Notes: a model not told the origin generated them from the letters alone. DNA of 64,000 nt from JBEKTW01 sp963727845 (GCA_963727845.1 CAVSHI010000002.1:620001-684000); one strand, 5' to 3'; shown: positions 49,242 through 58,419, counted from the stretch's first letter. Numbers and translations are program-made.

Positions 49242-49305
49242 CATGCGCCCGTAGCTCAGCTGGATAGAGCGACAGCCTCCGGAGCTGTAGGTCAGGCGTT
49301 CGAAT
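49242..49305 (+). other. attR: 64-bp core within intact tRNA-Arg
   Basis: Identical to 42634-42697. Here it continues into the native 3' T-stem and acceptor strand, so the tRNA is whole. The element side therefore carries the tRNA 5' part. Confidence 0.9.
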
Positions 49306-49318
49306 CGCCTCGGGCGTA
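49245..49318 (+). tRNA. tRNA-Arg (CCG)
   Basis: 74 nt cloverleaf. Acceptor GCGCCCG / CGGGCGT with a G-U first pair, D arm GCTC...GAGC, anticodon arm ACAGC-CTCCGGA-GCTGT with anticodon CCG, variable AGGTC, T arm AGGCG-TTCGAAT-CGCCT, discriminator A, no encoded CCA. It is the integration site of the element. Confidence 0.95.
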
Positions 49319-49357
49319 CCCAAAAAAACACAGTCAAACGAACAATCTCGGAACATT

Positions 49358-50062
49358 ATGCTGAAGCCAAAGAAGAAGATAACCAAGAAAGAAATGAAGC
49401 AGGATACGCTCGTCTCGACGTATGCGCAAATAACATCGTTCTACTATGAGAACAAGAAGTACGTCAGCTATGCCCTCACGGGACTTGTCGCGATCGTCAT
49501 CATCGCAGTCGTTTTCATCAACAACCGGCGTGCGGGCAGCGAGAAGGCGGCGACGGAGCTCGGGAAGGTTTTCACCTTTTTTGACGCGGGCACGAACGAC
49601 CCCCATCAATACCAGGTTGCAATCGACGGTCAGCCGGAGCGCGGGATCATCGGTCTGAAGGCGATTGTCGAAAATTACGGCAGCAGCGACGCGGGCGAAC
49701 TTGCGCGCTTCTATCTTGCGAATGCGTATTTCAACCTTGGCAAGATCGATGATGCGCAAAAGCAATTTGAGAAGTTCAGCGGCAGCGACAACCTGCTGAA
49801 CGCTTCGGCGTACGCCGGGCTCGCGGCATGCTATGAATCCAAGAAATCGTACGATAAGGCGGCATCATACTACGAGAAGGCCGCGAACACAGTGTCGAAT
49901 ACGATGAACACTCCTGCGTACCTGCACTTTGCCGCCCGATGCTGCGCATTGGGAGGTGACAAGGAGAGAGCTGCGGCGTTGTACAAACGATTGAAAAAGG
50001 AATATCCCGCATCGAGCTACGCACGAGAGGCGGAGAGGTATATCGCACAGTTTTCAGCATAA
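49358..50062 (+). CDS. Membrane-anchored tetratricopeptide repeat protein
   Basis: 234 residues. A basic N-terminus (KPKKKITKKEMKQD) is followed by one membrane helix (YALTGLVAIVIIAVVFINN, about 39-57) and a periplasmic TPR region. TPR motifs: LARFYLANAYFNLGKIDDAQKQFEKF, AYAGLAACYESKKSYDKAASYYEKA and a last one ending in YKRLKKEYPASSYAREAERYI. The plan matches YfgM-like proteins (N-in, single TM, TPR), which assist envelope folding; the exact role here is not shown. It is the first host gene after the element. Confidence 0.82.
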   Translation: MLKPKKKITKKEMKQDTLVSTYAQITSFYYENKKYVSYALTGLVAIVIIAVVFINNRRAGSEKAATELGKVFTFFDAGTNDPHQYQVAIDGQPERGIIGLKAIVENYGSSDAGELARFYLANAYFNLGKIDDAQKQFEKFSGSDNLLNASAYAGLAACYESKKSYDKAASYYEKAANTVSNTMNTPAYLHFAARCCALGGDKERAAALYKRLKKEYPASSYAREAERYIAQFSA

Positions 50063-50084
50063 GCAGTTCAAGATAATGAAAATA

Positions 50085-50117
50085 AACCCATTCTCTCGGG
50101 GGGAGTGGGTTTTTTTC
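50085..50117 (+). terminator. Rho-independent terminator
   Basis: AACCCATTCTC pairs with GGGAGTGGGTT (two G-T pairs), then a T7 run. Confidence 0.8.
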
Positions 50118-50210
50118 GTTTTACCGCTTCCGTTGTGATTTTCGTCGAAAAGTCATACTTTGTGTCGTACCGAAAGTGATAACAATGTCTCTTACAGCGC
50201 TGGAAGTGAA

Positions 50211-51560
50211 ATGAAGCTTCTGCCCGACAAGACGTTTGCCAGGGAGATTCTCTATATTGCAACTCCTGTCGTGGCAGCGCTCTCCTCTCAGGTGATCGTC
50301 TCCATCGTCAACACCGCGATGATCGGCAGACTGGGCAACACGCAGGTTCAGCTCGCCGCAATGGGACTGGGATTTCTCGGAACGATGGCAGTGACGAGCA
50401 TGTTTTCGAGTTTCAGCACCGGAACCCAGGTGCTTGCTGCCCGCAGGCATGGAGAGGAAAATTATACGGCCGCCGGGGAAGTCCTGAATAATTCACTTCT
50501 TATTTCCCTTATCGTGGGGATTGTGTTCGGAGCGGCGGGATATGTGTTTTCCTACGACATTATCGATTTCTTCTCGAAAAATGCGGACGTCACGCGCGCC
50601 GGGGCCGCCTACATGAAGTACCAGTTCCTTGGCCTTCCTTTCTTCTTACTCATTGTGTCCTATCGCGGCTTTTTCTCCGGCATCGGGCACACAAAGGTAT
50701 TCATGTTCTCCGCCATCATCATTAATGTCTTCAACATTGCATTCAATTACTTCTTCATCTTCGGCACGTTCGGATTTCCCAGGATGGAGCTGGCCGGGGC
50801 GGGGATCGGCTCGTCGGTGAGTATGGTCCTCGGGTGGCTGTTTTTCGTCGGTGTAACTTTTCTAGGCGGATATCGAAGACAATATAGGTATTATTCCCAT
50901 TTCCACCTCTCCCGGGAGGTGATTTGGCAGATCGTAAAAATGTCGATTCCGGTGTCCATGCAGAATATTCTCATTTTGTTGGGTTTTCTTGTATTTGTCG
51001 CCATCACGGGGATCATCGGCATCGGCGCACAGGCTGCGAGTCAGGTTGTCATCAGCGCGCTGTTCATCTCCATGATGCCGTGTTTCGGATTCGGCATGGC
51101 CGGACAAACGCTCGTTGGACAGTCCCTGGGCAAGGGAGACCTCCATCTCGCCCAGCGATATGGATTTGAGACGGCAAAGCTCGGAACGATTTTCACAATC
51201 ATTGTCGGTATATTTTTTGTCTTTGTTCCCGATTGGATACTCTTGATCATAACGACAAACAAGGAAGTAATCGACGCGGCCCGGCCCGTGCTGCAAATCG
51301 CCGGAGTCGCGCAGGTCTTTTATGCCGCAGGTATCATCCTCGCGAATGCGATACAGGCGGGCGGATCGACCGTTTTCGTCATGTATGTCGAGGTACTTAC
51401 GCACTGGATCGTCTTTCTGCCGCTGGCGTACTTGTTCGGTGTTCGCCTGGGGCTCGGGCTTGTGGGCGCATGGCTTGCCTTGCCCGTCTACATCATTGCC
51501 TACACCGTCTCGAATTTTATGAAATTCCGTTCACTGACGTGGGTCAAAGTCAAGCTCTGA
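50211..51560 (+). CDS. MATE family efflux transporter
   Basis: 449 residues from ATG 50211; an upstream in-frame ATG at 50160 would add a polar, untypical extension. About twelve membrane helices. MATE features: ILYIATPVVAALSSQVIVSIVNTAMIGRLG near the start, QVLAARRHGEEN in the first half, and FGFGMAGQTLVGQSLGKGD after the mid-point repeat. It exports drugs or metabolites in exchange for Na+ or H+; the substrate cannot be told. The stop is two bases before the following SpoIIE phosphatase gene. Confidence 0.92.
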   Translation: MKLLPDKTFAREILYIATPVVAALSSQVIVSIVNTAMIGRLGNTQVQLAAMGLGFLGTMAVTSMFSSFSTGTQVLAARRHGEENYTAAGEVLNNSLLISLIVGIVFGAAGYVFSYDIIDFFSKNADVTRAGAAYMKYQFLGLPFFLLIVSYRGFFSGIGHTKVFMFSAIIINVFNIAFNYFFIFGTFGFPRMELAGAGIGSSVSMVLGWLFFVGVTFLGGYRRQYRYYSHFHLSREVIWQIVKMSIPVSMQNILILLGFLVFVAITGIIGIGAQAASQVVISALFISMMPCFGFGMAGQTLVGQSLGKGDLHLAQRYGFETAKLGTIFTIIVGIFFVFVPDWILLIITTNKEVIDAARPVLQIAGVAQVFYAAGIILANAIQAGGSTVFVMYVEVLTHWIVFLPLAYLFGVRLGLGLVGAWLALPVYIIAYTVSNFMKFRSLTWVKVKL

Positions 51561-51561
51561 G

Positions 51562-53705
51562 ATGGCACACCCGGACGAGGTAAAACCTTTCCGCTCGCGG
51601 GTGAAGAGAGCGTTGTTCCTCACGATATCCGCGATTCTGCTGTTCGCGGTGTTCCTGACGGACATCATTCGCAGGAGCGTCGATATCGATGCCGGCTGGA
51701 TATCGTTCCTCCGTAACATGGTCGTGATCGCGGCGTTTATTCTCCTCTATTTTCTCATCGAAGGACTCTGGCGGCGCGACCAGAATCCAGCGCAAAAACT
51801 CGGTTTCCTTCTCGTTGTTACCATCGTCATCGGGACGGCGATCCTGGTGTTGTCGTTGTTCCCGTCGAGCGGCTTCAACGTCAAGAACTACATGTTGATT
51901 CCGCTCGGGTTTGATTCCATCGTCTTGGCGAACGTGTTCGGAGCGGCGCTGGGAACCCTGATGCTCGTGATGCTGTTGAGTCTGCGGGACATTATTTTCT
52001 CGAAACGCCGGAAGGGCACGCGAAGGAATTTCCTGATTTTCATCGGGTGTGCGGCGGCGACGGCGCTCTCGACGCTCTCCTCGCGACCCATGGATTCCAG
52101 CTGGCTCTCGTCCTTGCTCCTGGGGCTCACGGTGGCCGCAATGCTGATGAATACGTTCCGTCTGTCGTGGATTGTGTACCTCTCGAAGCGAGAGAAGCTT
52201 TTCAGCATGCTGTACGGTTTTCTCCTGTTCGGCATCCTTATCGGGTTCGACTACATGGTGTGGTCGAAACGTCGTTTGGGAAATCGCTGTTGTTCTATTC
52301 TCCTCCGCTCCAATCGTTCGTTGCGGTGGTCTTTCTGTTCTCGACGATCTACTTCGGCATGACGTTTCTCAGTACGCTTTTTCATCTGCCCACTGCGGAG
52401 GCGTTCGACAGAAAAATCAGCGAAGTGTCGTCGCTCCACAATCTGGGACGGCTGGTGACGCAGGTGTTCGACTTCAACGAGCTCGTCGACTCTGTGACGA
52501 GGATGACGCTGGAAGTCTGCCAGGCCCAGAGCTCCTGGCTTGAGATAATTAAGGAGCAGAACCCGCGGATGCCACTCGGGGAAGCGGTCGGGAGTGCTTC
52601 AGCCGGCGAACAGGTTGAACCGGTGGGCCTGAAAAATATTTCGCGCGAAGAGATTCTCGGCATCGTGTCGTCGAATGAGGGGTCACTGAGGGCTCTCGTC
52701 CTGGACACCCTGCGGCCGGTGGTGGTCGACAACGTCGGAAATGACAGGCGAACAGCACACCTGCGCGACGCGAAGCGGAAGTTCGAATCGATGGTGATTG
52801 TTCCGCTGCTGTCGCATAACCGGGCGATCGGAATTCTCTATGCCACAAAGGGAATGCCGTTCGGTTTCGACCAGGAGGATGTTGATGCCATCTCGGCCTT
52901 CGCGGACCAGGCCACGATCGCGATTGAGAATTCGAGGCTGATCGAAAAATCCCTGGAGCGCGAGCGCTTGATGCGGGAGATCATGCTTGCTCAGGAAATG
53001 CAAAAAAAACTTCTTCCGCAGAAACTGCCCGTGATTGCCGGTGTCGAAATCGAAGCGCTCTCTTCGCCGGCGTTCGAAGTCGGGGGAGATTACTACGACT
53101 TTGTCCAGCTCGATGAACATCACCTCGGGATCATTGTCGGCAACGTCTCCGGGAAAGGAGTCTCCGCGGCGTTCTACATGGCGGAAATGAAAGGCATCTT
53201 CCAATCTTTGAGCAAGATTCATCCTTCGCCGAGAGATTTCCTGGCGCAAGCCCATGCCGCACTCTCAGCGACGATCGACAAACGGTCTTTTATCAGCGTC
53301 ATCTACGCCGTGCTGGATGTGCGTGACGGGACGATGACGGTTGCACGAGCCGGTCATTGTCCCCTGCTCCACGTTTCCGACGGCGAGGCCAACTTCATCA
53401 AACCCGTCGGCCTGGGCCTCGGCATGGGTACTCCCTCGTTCTTCGAGCGGACGGTGGAGCAGGAGAGAATTCATATGTCCCATGGCGATGTCGCGATTCT
53501 TTTTACCGACGGCATCACGGAAGCGCGGCGTGCGGACGGAGAGGAATTCGGCTATGAACGGTTGTTGGAAATCGGAAAAACTTCCGGCCAACAATCCGCC
53601 ATCGAAATTCGTGATGCCATCATTATGGCAGTCGACAGACATATGAACCATCAGTCGCCCGAAGATGACCTCACCCTGGTCGTCATCAAATGGCTAAGAT
53701 CTTGA
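51562..53705 (+). CDS. Membrane GAF-SpoIIE (PP2C) phosphatase, RsbU-type (one frame break)
   Basis: The N-terminal ~300 residues hold some seven membrane helices (for example FLTISAILLFAVFLTDII, FLLVVTIVIGTAILVLSLF). A GAF domain follows (FDFNELVDSVTRMTLEVC ... DVDAISAFADQATIAIENSRLI), then a linker helix (LAQEMQKKLLPQKLP) and a SpoIIE/PP2C domain (EVGGDYYDF, GNVSGKGVSAAFYMA, ILFTDGITEARRADGEEFG, SPEDDLTLVVI). Metal-binding aspartates are present. The frame breaks near 52255-52262; one extra G would join FGILIGFDYMV to VETSFGKSLLFY. It probably dephosphorylates the STAS protein encoded next. Confidence 0.85.
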
Positions 53706-53737
53706 ACAAATTCAAGTAAATTAACTGGAGAACTTTT

Positions 53738-54094
53738 ATGAGCGATTTCAAAATCGGTATCCGGGAAATGAGCAATATCAATGTCATTGACCTCAAAGGG
53801 TACCTGGATGCCCATACGGCGCCGGAGCTGGAAGATGCCTTCCAGAAACTGGTCACGGAAAGAAAATACAAGATCATAGTGAATTGCAAAGATCTTTCGT
53901 ACATCAGCAGCGCCGGACTGGGAGTCTTCATGGCGTTCATCGAGGACGTCCGGAACAATCAGGGCGACATAAAATTGTCGAATATGTCATCCAAGGTCTT
54001 TAACGTCTTTGACCTCCTTGGTTTTCCCCTGCTGTATGACATCACGAAGACCGAAGCTGAAGCCGTCGGCAAGTTCACGGTATCGAAGAAGTAA
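53738..54094 (+). CDS. STAS-domain anti-sigma factor antagonist
   Basis: 118 residues; GGAG lies ahead of ATG 53738. A single STAS domain: NVIDLKGYLDAHTAPELEDAFQKL, the phospho-site loop LSYISSAGLGVFMAF with two serines (S-S-A-G-L-G), and NVFDLLGFPLLYDI. In partner switching the unphosphorylated form binds the RsbW-like kinase and frees its target, and a SpoIIE phosphatase reactivates it. Both partners are encoded next to it. Confidence 0.93.
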   Translation: MSDFKIGIREMSNINVIDLKGYLDAHTAPELEDAFQKLVTERKYKIIVNCKDLSYISSAGLGVFMAFIEDVRNNQGDIKLSNMSSKVFNVFDLLGFPLLYDITKTEAEAVGKFTVSKK

Positions 54095-54118
54095 GGCAGC
54101 ATCAAAGGTCTGTATCGA

Positions 54119-54562
54119 ATGCCCTCGCAAGGGAAACAGTTGACATTGACTATTGAGAGCCGGACGGATAGGCTGCGGCTTGTCCGGGAGTTCGTTGCGG
54201 ACGCGGCGCGCGACTTCGGGTTCGACAACGAATCGGTCCACAAGATTGCGCTCGCAGTCGACGAGGCGTGCACCAACGTCATCAAACACTCATATAAATT
54301 CGCCGCGGATAAGGAAATTGAAGTCGCCGTTCATACCCGCAACGGCGCGTTTGAGGTTATTATCTACGACCGGGGTATATCATTCGACCCCAACGCCGTC
54401 CACAATCCGGACATGAAAGAGTACCTTCAACACTTTCGCAAAGGGGGATTGGGAATGTTCCTCATGCGTTCACTCATGGACAAAATTGAGTATAAATGTC
54501 CGGCACAGAACAGAAATGAAATGCACCTGACGAAATATTTGCACCGTCAGGAGACCAACTAG
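54119..54562 (+). CDS. RsbW-like anti-sigma regulatory serine kinase
   Basis: 147 residues. HATPase_c (GHKL) fold: N box VDEACTNVIKHSY (E and N for ATP/Mg), G1 box IIYDRGISFDP, G2 box KGGLGMFLMRSLMDKIEY. It phosphorylates the STAS antagonist, and when free of it sequesters a sigma factor or other target. No sigma factor gene is adjacent, so the output lies elsewhere or is not transcriptional. Confidence 0.92.
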   Translation: MPSQGKQLTLTIESRTDRLRLVREFVADAARDFGFDNESVHKIALAVDEACTNVIKHSYKFAADKEIEVAVHTRNGAFEVIIYDRGISFDPNAVHNPDMKEYLQHFRKGGLGMFLMRSLMDKIEYKCPAQNRNEMHLTKYLHRQETN

Positions 54563-54565
54563 AAT

Positions 54566-56320
54566 ATGAAAGAAGCCGCTAAGATAAAGACCGCCGGCAC
54601 GTTGAATCCACATCGGCGGCAACAGGAATATGAGAGCAGGTTTGACCTTGCTGCGCTGTTCGAGTTCAGCAAGAATATCAACACGACTCTCGAGCTGAAC
54701 GTCATCCTCGGCCGCTTCCTTCTTACAATCATGGGAAAACTTCTTTCCCCGAAGTCCGTCGTCCTTCTGAAAATCGGAAAGGATGTTTTTCAGATCAAAG
54801 AGGCAAAAGGCCTTCCCTCAACTGCCATCGACCAGAAAATGACGATTCGGAAACCTCCCCGCCGGCTCCTCTACGCCAGGCGGGAAGACGCGCGGAAATC
54901 GCCGCACATTTCCTGGTTCCGGAATCAGGGCATCGATATTCTCGTGCCCCTCATCGCGGGCGAGGAAATTCTCGGGATCGCCGGGTTCGGGTCGAGAATC
55001 ATGAAAAACAAGCTCACGCAGAAAGAAGAGACGTATGTTAAAAGTCTCGCGAACATCGCCGCGGCTGCCATCGGGAATAGTGTGGCCGTTCAGGAGCTGA
55101 GGCAGGTGAACCGCCGGCTGGACGGCAAAGTCCAGGAGCTTAACACGCTGTTCGAATTGAGCAAAGAATTCAATTCGGTGCTCGATACCGAGCGCCTCGT
55201 GAAATTGCTGACGTTCTCCGTCCTTGGTCATATCGGCGTGAACCGCTATTTCGTTTGCCTGAACCGGTCTGGAACAATGCAGCTCGTCCAATCCCGGCTC
55301 GACCGTGAATTCGACCCCGCGCTGTTTCGCCACGTGTGCACGATTACTGCCCCGACGAAGGTGGAATCGTTGAAGCGCGCTTACCAGTCGGCATTGCACG
55401 AGATCGGCATCCGGCTTCTTATTCCCCTGCGCATGGGCAACGAAACGAAAGGTGTCGTCGGCGTGGGTGATAAAATCCGCGGCGGGGAGTATTCGCAAAC
55501 CGACACTGAATTTCTTTCGTCGCTCGGCAATCTCGCGATCGTTTCGCTGGAAAATGCCCGGCTGTTCCGTGATGCAATTGAGAAACAGAAGATGGAAGAT
55601 GAGCTTCTGATCGCGCGGGAGATCCAGCGGGGATTGCTGCCTTCCACACTCCCGGCGATTCCTCATTTCGATATCGCGGCAAAGACAATTTCTTCGAAAC
55701 AGGTGGGGGGTGACTATTACGACATCATCAAGCTCGACAACGCAAAGTTCATTATTGCGATCGGCGACGTTTCCGGAAAGGGGACCCCAGCCTCGCTGCT
55801 CATGGCAAATCTCCAGGCGACGATCAGGGCGCTCGTCCCGTTCGGCTACCCGCTCACGGAGCTGACCAGGCGGGTCAACGACCTCATGTGCGATAACACG
55901 AGCTCCGGAAGGTTCGTTACGTTCTTCTGGGGACTCCTGGACGCCAATGGACGAACGCTAAGGTACGTTAACGCCGGACACAATCCCCCATTCGTTTTTC
56001 GCGCGGGCGGCACGGTCGAACGTCTTGACCGAGGCGGGATCATCCTCGGTGTTCTCAGAACGATTGCGCCGTATCAGGACGGGCAAGTGGCTTTCAACCC
56101 CGGAGATGTACTCGTGCTCTTTACCGATGGCGTCAGTGAAGCGATGAACGACCAGTCGGAAGAATACGGCGAGATCCGGCTCGAACAACTGGCGAAAGAA
56201 AATCTCGGTGAGTCTCCGCAGGCCGTTCTTTCACGCATTGTGGAAGCCGTTCAGCGTCACAGTCAGAACGTTCCACAATCCGATGATATCACGCTGCTCG
56301 TCTTGAAGGCGACGGAGTAG
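54566..56320 (+). CDS. Soluble GAF-GAF-SpoIIE (PP2C) phosphatase
   Basis: 584 residues, no membrane helix. Two GAF domains (about 25-180 and 195-345; LFEFSKNINTTLELNVILGRF and LFELSKEFNSVLDTERLVKLL), a linker (LLIAREIQRGLLPSTLPAIP), and a SpoIIE/PP2C domain (QVGGDYYDIIKLD, IGDVSGKGTPASLLMANLQA, VLFTDGVSEAMND, SDDITLLVLK). It is the cytosolic counterpart of the phosphatase at 51562 and starts four bases after the kinase gene. Having two phosphatases suggests that two signals feed one STAS switch. Only three bases separate several of these genes, so they form one operon. Confidence 0.92.
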   Translation: MKEAAKIKTAGTLNPHRRQQEYESRFDLAALFEFSKNINTTLELNVILGRFLLTIMGKLLSPKSVVLLKIGKDVFQIKEAKGLPSTAIDQKMTIRKPPRRLLYARREDARKSPHISWFRNQGIDILVPLIAGEEILGIAGFGSRIMKNKLTQKEETYVKSLANIAAAAIGNSVAVQELRQVNRRLDGKVQELNTLFELSKEFNSVLDTERLVKLLTFSVLGHIGVNRYFVCLNRSGTMQLVQSRLDREFDPALFRHVCTITAPTKVESLKRAYQSALHEIGIRLLIPLRMGNETKGVVGVGDKIRGGEYSQTDTEFLSSLGNLAIVSLENARLFRDAIEKQKMEDELLIAREIQRGLLPSTLPAIPHFDIAAKTISSKQVGGDYYDIIKLDNAKFIIAIGDVSGKGTPASLLMANLQATIRALVPFGYPLTELTRRVNDLMCDNTSSGRFVTFFWGLLDANGRTLRYVNAGHNPPFVFRAGGTVERLDRGGIILGVLRTIAPYQDGQVAFNPGDVLVLFTDGVSEAMNDQSEEYGEIRLEQLAKENLGESPQAVLSRIVEAVQRHSQNVPQSDDITLLVLKATE

Positions 56321-56358
56321 CTTCGTGAGCTGATGCATATTGAAGCTTCCGGCGACTT

Positions 56359-56418
56359 ACCCTCACCCCGTCACTCCGTGACATCCCTCCCATTGGGAGA
56401 GGGATCGAGGGTGAGGGT
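56359..56418. repeat. 60-bp perfect three-way palindrome
   Basis: Outer stem ACCCTCACCC / GGGTGAGGGT closes two inner hairpins, GTCAC-TCC-GTGAC and ATCCCTC...GAGGGAT. This gives a cloverleaf-like junction. It lies in the gap after the SpoIIE gene and has no T tract. Confidence 0.65.
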
Positions 56419-56526
56419 CAGTTAGTGCCGCCGTGAGAGGCGAAGGGGAGAGGGTTGAGCACAGCGCATAATCGGGAGTGCTTCTATGACCAAACAATAA
56501 TCATCCCATGTGAAAGGTGTCCTGCT

Positions 56527-56953
56527 ATGGCAGAAAACAAAACCAAAGCGACAAAAAACAGTGTAACTGCTTTCTTGAACAAAATCAAGGACCGGCAATT
56601 GCGGAACGATTGTTTTGTCATTCTCGAATATGATGCAGAAAGTCTCGAATTGTGAACCCGTCATGTGGGGGAGCGCAATCATCGGTTTTGGTACATTTCA
56701 CTATGTTTATGAGAGCGGACGTGAAGGAGATACGGTAGTTCTAGGCTTCTCACCGAGAAAACAAAACATCAGCATCTATCTAATGGGAGGATTGAAGAAA
56801 ATTGAAGATGAACTTCCCAGGCTGGGGAAGTACAAAAGCGGCAAAGGATGCCTGTATATTAAATCGCTCAGCGATGTGAATGCGGAGGTTCTCAAGAAAA
56901 TCCTTGCCAAAGCTTTCAAGGAAGCACAACGTACAATTGCGCACCCGGGCTAA
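56527..56953 (+). CDS. DUF1801 protein (one frame break)
   Basis: About 141 residues after correction: ATG 56527 gives MAENKTKATKNSVTAFLNKI, then DDxx-like RNDCFVILE. After an extra T near 56631 it continues as MMQKVSNCEPVMWG, FGTFHYVYESGREGD, GFSPRKQNISIYLMGG and CLYIKSLSDVNAEVL. This is the DUF1801 (YdhG-like) pattern, whose fold resembles frataxin-like alpha/beta proteins. The molecular role is unknown. The break falls between two well-conserved family blocks, so a sequence error is as likely as a mutation. Confidence 0.75.
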
Positions 56954-57037
56954 CCAGCCTCTCAAGCAGACGTTGAGCAGTCCGGCGGAGGAGAGTTGAT
57001 TCTTGGAGAGGCGCTTCTTATCTTGGTGTGAAACTTC

Positions 57038-57944
57038 ATGTTATCCATGATCGCGTCAACCACGACATCTGAAAATACGACCTGGACGGTCTTGTCGCTT
57101 CTTCACTGGAGCGCCGGCTTTCTCTCCGAAAAGGGGTTTGACAGTCCACGGTTAACGTCGGAGTTGTTGTTAAGCCGGGTTCTTGGGTGCCGGAGAATCG
57201 AACTCTATACAAATTTTGACAAGCCGCTGTCCGCGGCCGAAACTGGCCGGCTTCAAGTCCATTTTCAAACGCAGACTGGAGCATGAACCATTGCAATACA
57301 TCCTGGGTGATTGTGAATTCATGGGAATGGAGTTCTCCGTCGACCGTCGGGTCCTCATCCCCCGACCGGAAACGGAAGTCCTCGTGGAATACGTCGTCAA
57401 GATGGTGAAGGGATCCTCGCGGCCACCGGGGAAGATGCTGGATATCGGAACGGGTTCCGGCAATATCGCGATCACTCTGGCCAAATTTCTCCCTGAAACT
57501 ACCATCGACGCGATCGACGCCAGCGCCGAAGCTCTTGAAGTCGCGCAGTCCAATCTCCGGCGGCATCGCCTGGAAGCGCAGGTCCGGCTCATGCAGTGCG
57601 ACTTCCTGAATGCTGATCAGACGCTGCCCCGACACAGCTATCAAAGTGTAGTTTCAAACCCGCCGTACATCTCAGAGCGGGAATTCGAATTGCTTGCGCC
57701 GGAAATCAGGGTGTTTGAGCCGCGAATGGCTACGACCGACGGTGGCGACGGGTTGAGTTTTTATAGAGCGATTGCTGAAAAGGGAAAAGAACTCCTGGCC
57801 CCGGAAGGTTCCGTTGTCGTTGAGATGGCCTATGATCAATCCGCATCGGTGCGAAAAATATTTGAAGAAGCCGGATATCGGGAAGTGGAAACTGTTGCTG
57901 ATTATTCCGGGATTGATCGTGTCGTGAGCGCACGGTGGAAATGA
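57038..57944 (+). CDS. prmC: Release factor glutamine methyltransferase PrmC (one frame break)
   Basis: The N-terminal helical domain (LLHWSAGFLSEKGFDSPRLTSELLLSRVLG ... LSAAE) and the methyltransferase domain are in different frames. Removing one A near 57240 (GAAACTGG to GAACTGG) joins SAAELAGFKSIFKRRLEHEP. SAM-binding motif DIGTGSGNIAI, catalytic NPPY in VVSNPPYIS, and the upstream signature FMGMEF...VLIPRPETE are all intact. PrmC methylates the Gln of the GGQ motif in release factors RF1 and RF2. Because this function is near essential, the break is probably a sequence error. Confidence 0.9.
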
Positions 57945-57948
57945 AACG

Positions 57949-58407
57949 ATGAGAGCCTTGATCCAGCGGGTGAAGGAAGCAAGCGTGAGCGTGAATGGCG
58001 CTCTCCATGCAAAGGTGGGAAAGGGCTTGCTGATCTTCCTCGGAATCAAACAAGGGGATACGCCCGCGGATGCAGCGTACCTTGCACAGCGCTGTGCGAA
58101 TCTCCGCATCTTCGGCGATGAACAGGGGAACATGAATCTCTCGGTGAAGGAGGTGGGGGGCAGCGCCCTCGTGGTTTCACAATTCACGCTCTATGCCGAC
58201 ACACGCAAGGGCAACCGGCCGGGTTTCACGGATGCAGCTCCCGCCGGCATGGCGGAGCCGCTGTACCTGGATTTTGCGGAACGTCTCTCATTCGAGCTGG
58301 GCAATTCCAATGTCCGTACGGGCGTGTTTCGAGCAATGATGGATATCAGTCTCATCAATGACGGGCCGGTGACCGTGATGTTGGAAAGTAAAAGTCCCGC
58401 GGAGTAG
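57949..58407 (+). CDS. dtd: D-aminoacyl-tRNA deacylase
   Basis: 152 residues, full family length. Begins MRALIQRVKEASVSVNG. It has the cross-subunit motif SQFTLYADTRKGNRPGF and a closing NDGPVT motif (gly-cis-Pro). It hydrolyses D-aminoacyl-tRNAs (and Gly-tRNA-Ala), protecting translation in the cytoplasm as a homodimer. The start is four bases after the prmC stop, so the genes are probably co-transcribed. Confidence 0.95.
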   Translation: MRALIQRVKEASVSVNGALHAKVGKGLLIFLGIKQGDTPADAAYLAQRCANLRIFGDEQGNMNLSVKEVGGSALVVSQFTLYADTRKGNRPGFTDAAPAGMAEPLYLDFAERLSFELGNSNVRTGVFRAMMDISLINDGPVTVMLESKSPAE

Positions 58408-58419
58408 CCCGGCGCAGTC

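Larger units (their letters stand above)
42634..49305 (+). mobile_element. Integrative element in tRNA-Arg(CCG), phage-satellite-like
   Basis: Bounded by perfect 64-bp direct repeats (42634-42697 and 49242-49305), giving a predicted 6608-bp circle. All genes are on the + strand: tyrosine integrase, four small genes (one disrupted), Mu gpF-like fragment, two unknown genes, RecA-fold replication ATPase, candidate origin, terminase-small-subunit-like gene. There are no portal, capsid, tail, lysis or conjugation genes. The int-first, rep then terS-last order and the tRNA target resemble phage-inducible chromosomal islands and the shorter PICMI satellites. A decayed prophage is the main alternative. 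Codon usage is more AT-rich than in the flanks, in line with transfer. Confidence 0.85.

Noticed and set aside
42634..49305. Integrative conjugative element or transposon
   Set aside because: No relaxase, type IV coupling or mating genes, no terminal inverted repeats; the ends are tRNA-derived direct repeats with a site-specific integrase.
49084..49386. Minus-strand ORF across the tRNA
   Set aside because: It runs through the tRNA gene and into the next coding gene; there is no start context or family signal.
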